NCBI GenBank assembly: GCA_944470555.2
Contig: OX104130.1
Location: 52,671,491 to 52,735,490, forward strand
Length of the DNA: 64,000 nt
Direction: 5' to 3'
Origin: Heterobilharzia americana
Taxonomy: Eukaryota > Platyhelminthes > Trematoda > Strigeidida > Schistosomatidae
Each line of letters starts with the position of its first letter. Positions within the stretch are counted from its first letter, which is position 1. The notes beneath the pieces were generated by a model that had not been told where the DNA came from, did no database searches, and worked only from the letters and a program-made list of their open reading frames with translations. Shown here piece after piece: positions 60,225 to 64,000 of this stretch. Both the position numbers and the translations under genes were made by a program.

Positions 60225-60380
60225 GTTTGAATAGTTCAGCGGTAACTTATCATCTAACTGCACACTGGTCAATGTGGGTTCGGATCTCAGAGGAGACACT
60301 ACTCCCTTGAATTACAGATACGTCTTGCTGATGAGTCTAAGCAAGAACGAAACCTAGGTCCAGAAGGCCCCCCTGGTGAG
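60225..60380 (+). ncRNA. Hammerhead ribozyme candidate in a SINE, core motifs intact
   Basis: tRNA-like head with GGGTTCGGATCTCAGAGG, then CTGATGA (60328-60334), stem II GTCT/GAAC with one mismatch (C/A) and a wobble, GAAA (60349-60352), mini stem III ACC-TA-GGT, and cleavage triplet GTC (60358-60360). All invariant core segments (CUGANGA, GAAA, NUH) are present, and stem III stays complementary although its sequence differs from the usual CGCGCG. Stem I (GTCTTG with CAGAAG) is weak. This is the best candidate for residual self-cleavage in the window. The class is known from schistosome Sm-alpha SINEs. Confidence 0.65.
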
Positions 60381-60837
60381 AAATAAAAGGTTAACTTTTG
60401 AGTACTATTGAGTACTATTTTGTCAGCCTTATCGACTTGAATTCTTGATGAAAAAATATTTCTTTAAAGTGAAAGAAGCAAATTATCAAGTCTGTGATTA
60501 ACCTACTAGAGTATATGGAGGAAGTTCACTAACACGTAGTACTAACTTTCTTTGGCAGACTCACTCTTCTGTAGATATGAAATGCTACAAAATACGAACG
60601 ATGCAGACGACAGAACTTTTCGTTTTGATAATGGCTCATGCAAGGCTATTCTGAGAATCAGTGAAAGTATTGGTGATCACGTGTTTTAAAAAATATCAAT
60701 AAAACAGTGGTAAGAAAAATTAATGAAAGTTAATTCAATGAAGAAAAATGGTGATACCAATAAATCAGGTTCAACAATGCAACCTTGTAGGTCGATGAAC
60801 TATTTTTAATATATATACTTAATCCAAAACCTCGCCT

Positions 60838-63800
60838 AGTTAACTAGTTTACTAGTTACTAGCTGGTGCTAAGCCCGGGTAAAGAGGGAAGGTTGGGCAT
60901 ACGGCTAGCAACCGTACACTGGAAAACCAATCCAATCGCTAACGAAACTCCTAAGCACAAAGAAAATATAGAACGTAAAATTAAACTTATTCCTTGCTGG
61001 AATCGGAGAGACGAAATGACGTCAGTTGGTGAAAGCCTTCGGGAAGCCAGTCGACCGATGTATCCTCTCGATGAAAGTGAAAGTAAGGATAGGGATATGG
61101 AATGTCCGCAATATGCTTGAAGCTGGCTGACTGGCTGGCAAGGCTGCCCAGATTGTAAAAGAGATGAGAAAGAATCTGCAGATGGAATGGAAGTGGGCTC
61201 TCCAAACTGTCAACTGGAGAGTCAATAATCTACTCCAATATTGTCACCCAGACAACAACCACGAGCACACTGAGTTTTCGAGTGGCTCTCATGATGTCTC
61301 CAAGAGCATCGAAGGCCGTCATGCAGTAGGAGCCAATCTTCTCCTGCAGGACCATGACCTCATGATGGATTCAATTCAAAAGGAAGGTAAGTCACAATCA
61401 TGCAATGCTACGCTGTGCAACTACAAATAATCCGAATCAAGAGAAGGAGGAATTCTATAGATAACTGCAATCAGTAATGGACAAGACCCCACCTCAGAGG
61501 TGACATGAAAATCTTAATGGATGGGGTGACATGAATGCCAAACTGTGAGTGGACAACACAGGAAGAGAACTCATCATCATGGGTTGAGAAGCACTCGGTG
61601 AAGTGAATGAGAACGGAGAATTGTTTGCAGATTTCTACGCATTCAACGATTTGTTGATTAGAGGCAGTGTGTACAAACACAAGGATATTCACAAGGCAGC
61701 GACATAAATTTGATTTCACCATTCACCAGATGGACACGCTACACTAAAAATCAGATGACTTCATCTGAATGTGGAGAAAGTGGAGACGCAGTCAGTCTAC
61801 TGGACACAAGATCAGATGAAGAAAGGGAGCAGATGTAGGTTTACACCGCTCACTGCCTAGTACATGAAACCTACATTGAAAATAAAGTTGAAAGTTTTCA
61901 AAGAAGCTGATGATAGACCACACTTCAAGTTCAACACTCAGAACAGAAACTGAAGGATGAAACTACAAAGATATCTTCATGTCAGTCAGTTAGTAATCAG
62001 GAAAAAGTGGGAGATATTGAGCAACATCCCTGAAGGAACTTGCGTGGAACTCTGTGAAAGAGACATGGAAGGAAACCTGCACAACCGTGTTAGGGAGGAA
62101 GAAGAGATAAGACAATGAATGGAATGGATCAAGACGGAGACATGAAAGGTGATAGCGCAGGGAGAGTACGATGGTGAAGCAGAAGATGAACCAGTGCAGT
62201 GCAAGGATGAACAATGAAAAGAGAAACTGAACATAACCTATAAAACACTACACCGGACAAAGAAATGAAGAAGAGTGCACGTAAAGACAAAAGATACTTC
62301 TTCGACATACTTGCAAGTGAAGCAGAACAGGCTGCAGGTAGGAGAGACAGAGACCCGACAAAATCATATCGAATAAACAGGTTTATATCTATCTGGGAAG
62401 AGATCAACGCAGATGAAAACAATGAAAGATAGTAAAGAAAACATAGTTACCAAAGAGGAGAAACAAAGGAAACGATTAGCTGACCACTTCAAAACACTCT
62501 TGAATCCAGCATCACCACAACATACAATTCATCCAGAAATACCACCAGCAACCGCAGTATTGCCAGTGAACACAAGCCCTCTGACAAAAGCTGAAGTGAA
62601 GTCCTGAACACCAAAAGTTGCTGAAATCCAGGAAAGCAGCAGGACCAGATGGAATTACACCAGAAGCACTGAAAACAGACTCAGAAACATCAGCAGCGGA
62701 CATGCTAATACCTTTACCGCAGAAGGTTTGGAAGCAAAGAAAGGTACCTGACGATCGATTGGAAGAAGGGCTACCATGTCTAACTTCCAAAGAAGGAAGA
62801 CCTAAGTCTTTGCAAGAACTGGTGAGGAATCATGCTGCTGTCCACCCAAAGCAAGCTAAATATTATGCCGAATCATCCTGGAGAGACTAAAAGATGCTCT
62901 GCATTCAAAATCACTACTGGAACAGGCTGGTTGGCTGCCTTCAGGAAGAACAAGTCATTTGCGGATCAAATTACAACGCGACGTTACGCTACGCATCATC
63001 ATAGAACAGAGTATAGAATGGCAGTCAAATCTCTACCTTACCTCAACTTCATCGACTTTGAAAAGACCTTTGACAGCGTCGACCGAGAAGTAATTTGGCA
63101 GAAAGCTGCTTCAACACAACGGAGTACCACAAACCTTTATCAACCTCATTCAACAACTATATGACGACGCCACATGCCGAGTGATTCATAATGGAAAGCC
63201 ATTCAGTGATGCCTTTGAGGTGAGGACAGGGGTAAGACAAAGCCGTCTACTACCACCCATTATCTTCGCGATTGTGGTTGACTGGATCATGCAGCAAACC
63301 GTGAGTAGTGAGAAGAGGGGTGTACGCTGGACCGATAATAAGACCCTAGAAGAAGATTTGGATTTCGCCAACGATGATTTATGTTTAATATTGCAGGAAC
63401 TTGAAGATCTACAGGTGAAAACTAGCATGTTGGCAGAAGAGACGAGGCAGCGGAGACGGAATTTCCTTCAAGTGAAGGTAGAGACGACGGAGGTGATGAA
63501 GATACCCAATCAACATCACCATCAACAACAAGCTGCAATCATCATCAACGGGAGAAATCTGAAGGAATTTACTCTTTTTTACCTATTCACCTACCTACCT
63601 GCCTAGACAGCATCATTTCAACCACAGGTGGCGGAGGTGCAGATGAAGATGTCAAAGCCATGATCGGAACGACAGCAAGATAGGCGTTCATTAACCTGGA
63701 ACTAGTGTGGAGATCTTCTGCACTCAGCACAAAGAGCAAGATCCGAATTTTCATCACCATTTCTGTCAAGTCAGTGTTGCTATACTGTTTAGAAACTTGG

Positions 63801-64000
63801 CACGTTACGAAAGGGATTTCCAACAAACTTAAGACATTCATCAACAATTGCCTACGCTCTATGCTGAAGCTCAGATGGCCAGAAGGAATGAGCAACAGGG
63901 AAGTCACTTTGGCAACTAACCAACCAAAAAGCTATCGTTCAACAAATATGGGGAAGAAGAAAGTAGAGATGGATTGCGCATGCACTGAGAAGACCATATG
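60838..64000 (+). mobile_element. Family A RTE-like element, plus-strand copy A4 (runs off the window)
   Basis: Starts GTTAACTAGTTTACTAG (60838), as A1 does at its 5' end, but without the tRNA-like head. The endonuclease region begins near 61069 (MKVKVRIGIWNVRNML) and is soon disrupted, with a local duplication CTGACTGGCTGGCAAGGCTG and an internal deletion compared with A1. RT blocks follow: RKAAGPDGITPEALKTD (62618), LPYLNFIDFEKTFDSVDREV (63035), DAFEVRTGVRQSRLLPPIIF (63200) and EDLDFANDDLCLI (63350). The 3' end lies beyond 64000. Multiple frameshifts; non-functional. Part 62719-63660 is the inverted twin of A3. Confidence 0.88.
62719..63660 (+). repeat. Inverted near-identical tract (partner 52674-53615)
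   Basis: See the partner entry: collinear over 942 bp, spacer 9.1 kb. The first mismatch is at 62718 (C against T in the mirrored partner), with several more just beyond. At 63661 the sequences part completely although both continue as diverged family A DNA. Confidence 0.92.

Overview
The window is AT-rich, intron-rich animal DNA. The best fit is a blood fluke (family Schistosomatidae). The reasons are one flatworm-like DYRK kinase gene with very large introns, tRNA-headed short repeats of which some carry the schistosome-type hammerhead ribozyme layout, non-LTR retroelements of two RTE-like families, and Penelope-like element (PLE) fragments. The species cannot be fixed from the sequence alone.

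Layout. 1-20.1 kb (+ strand) holds the 3' half of a class II DYRK (DYRK2-like) dual-specificity kinase gene. Its exons are 887-1116, 17899-18632 and 19450-20100. The two introns (16.8 kb and 0.8 kb) and all splice phases fit. The first exons, coding the N-terminus and kinase subdomains I to about VIa, lie upstream of the window. Intron 1 is filled with repeats, including one nearly full-length antisense RTE-like element (A1, 10.03-13.29 kb), a PLE fragment and an inverted SINE pair.

20.1-64 kb has no host gene that I can support. It is a graveyard of elements: family A RTE-like copies A2 (31.6-32.2 kb), A3 (52.1-53.6 kb) and A4 (60.8 kb to the window end); family B RTE/SR2-like copies at 21.9-23.15, 36.4-37.7, 46.1-46.5 and 53.9-55.0 kb (plus a 3' end at 7.3-7.7 kb inside intron 1); PLE pieces at 33.1, 33.8, 45.0 and 50.2-51.05 kb (plus 5.45-6.35 kb); hammerhead-type SINEs near 24, 25, 43.5, 58-60 kb; and a 171-bp MITE-like hairpin at 48.53 kb.

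Most notable structures. (1) A3 and A4 share a collinear, apparently identical inverted tract of about 942 bp with abrupt edges. (2) A separate near-perfect inverted duplication of about 640-660 bp arms lies around a 1.05-kb spacer (27.66-30.01 kb). (3) Three head-to-head inverted SINE pairs are collinear without net indels, and one is flanked by a 12-bp direct repeat. (4) Two hammerhead relics (43.5 and 60.3 kb) keep most of the catalytic core and a complementary mini stem III. (5) The kinase gene has an in-frame choice of C-terminus: splice to an Asn/Asp/Arg-rich exon, or read through to a stop 24 nt past the donor. I found no prokaryotic-type operons, CRISPR arrays, rRNA genes or intact tRNA genes.
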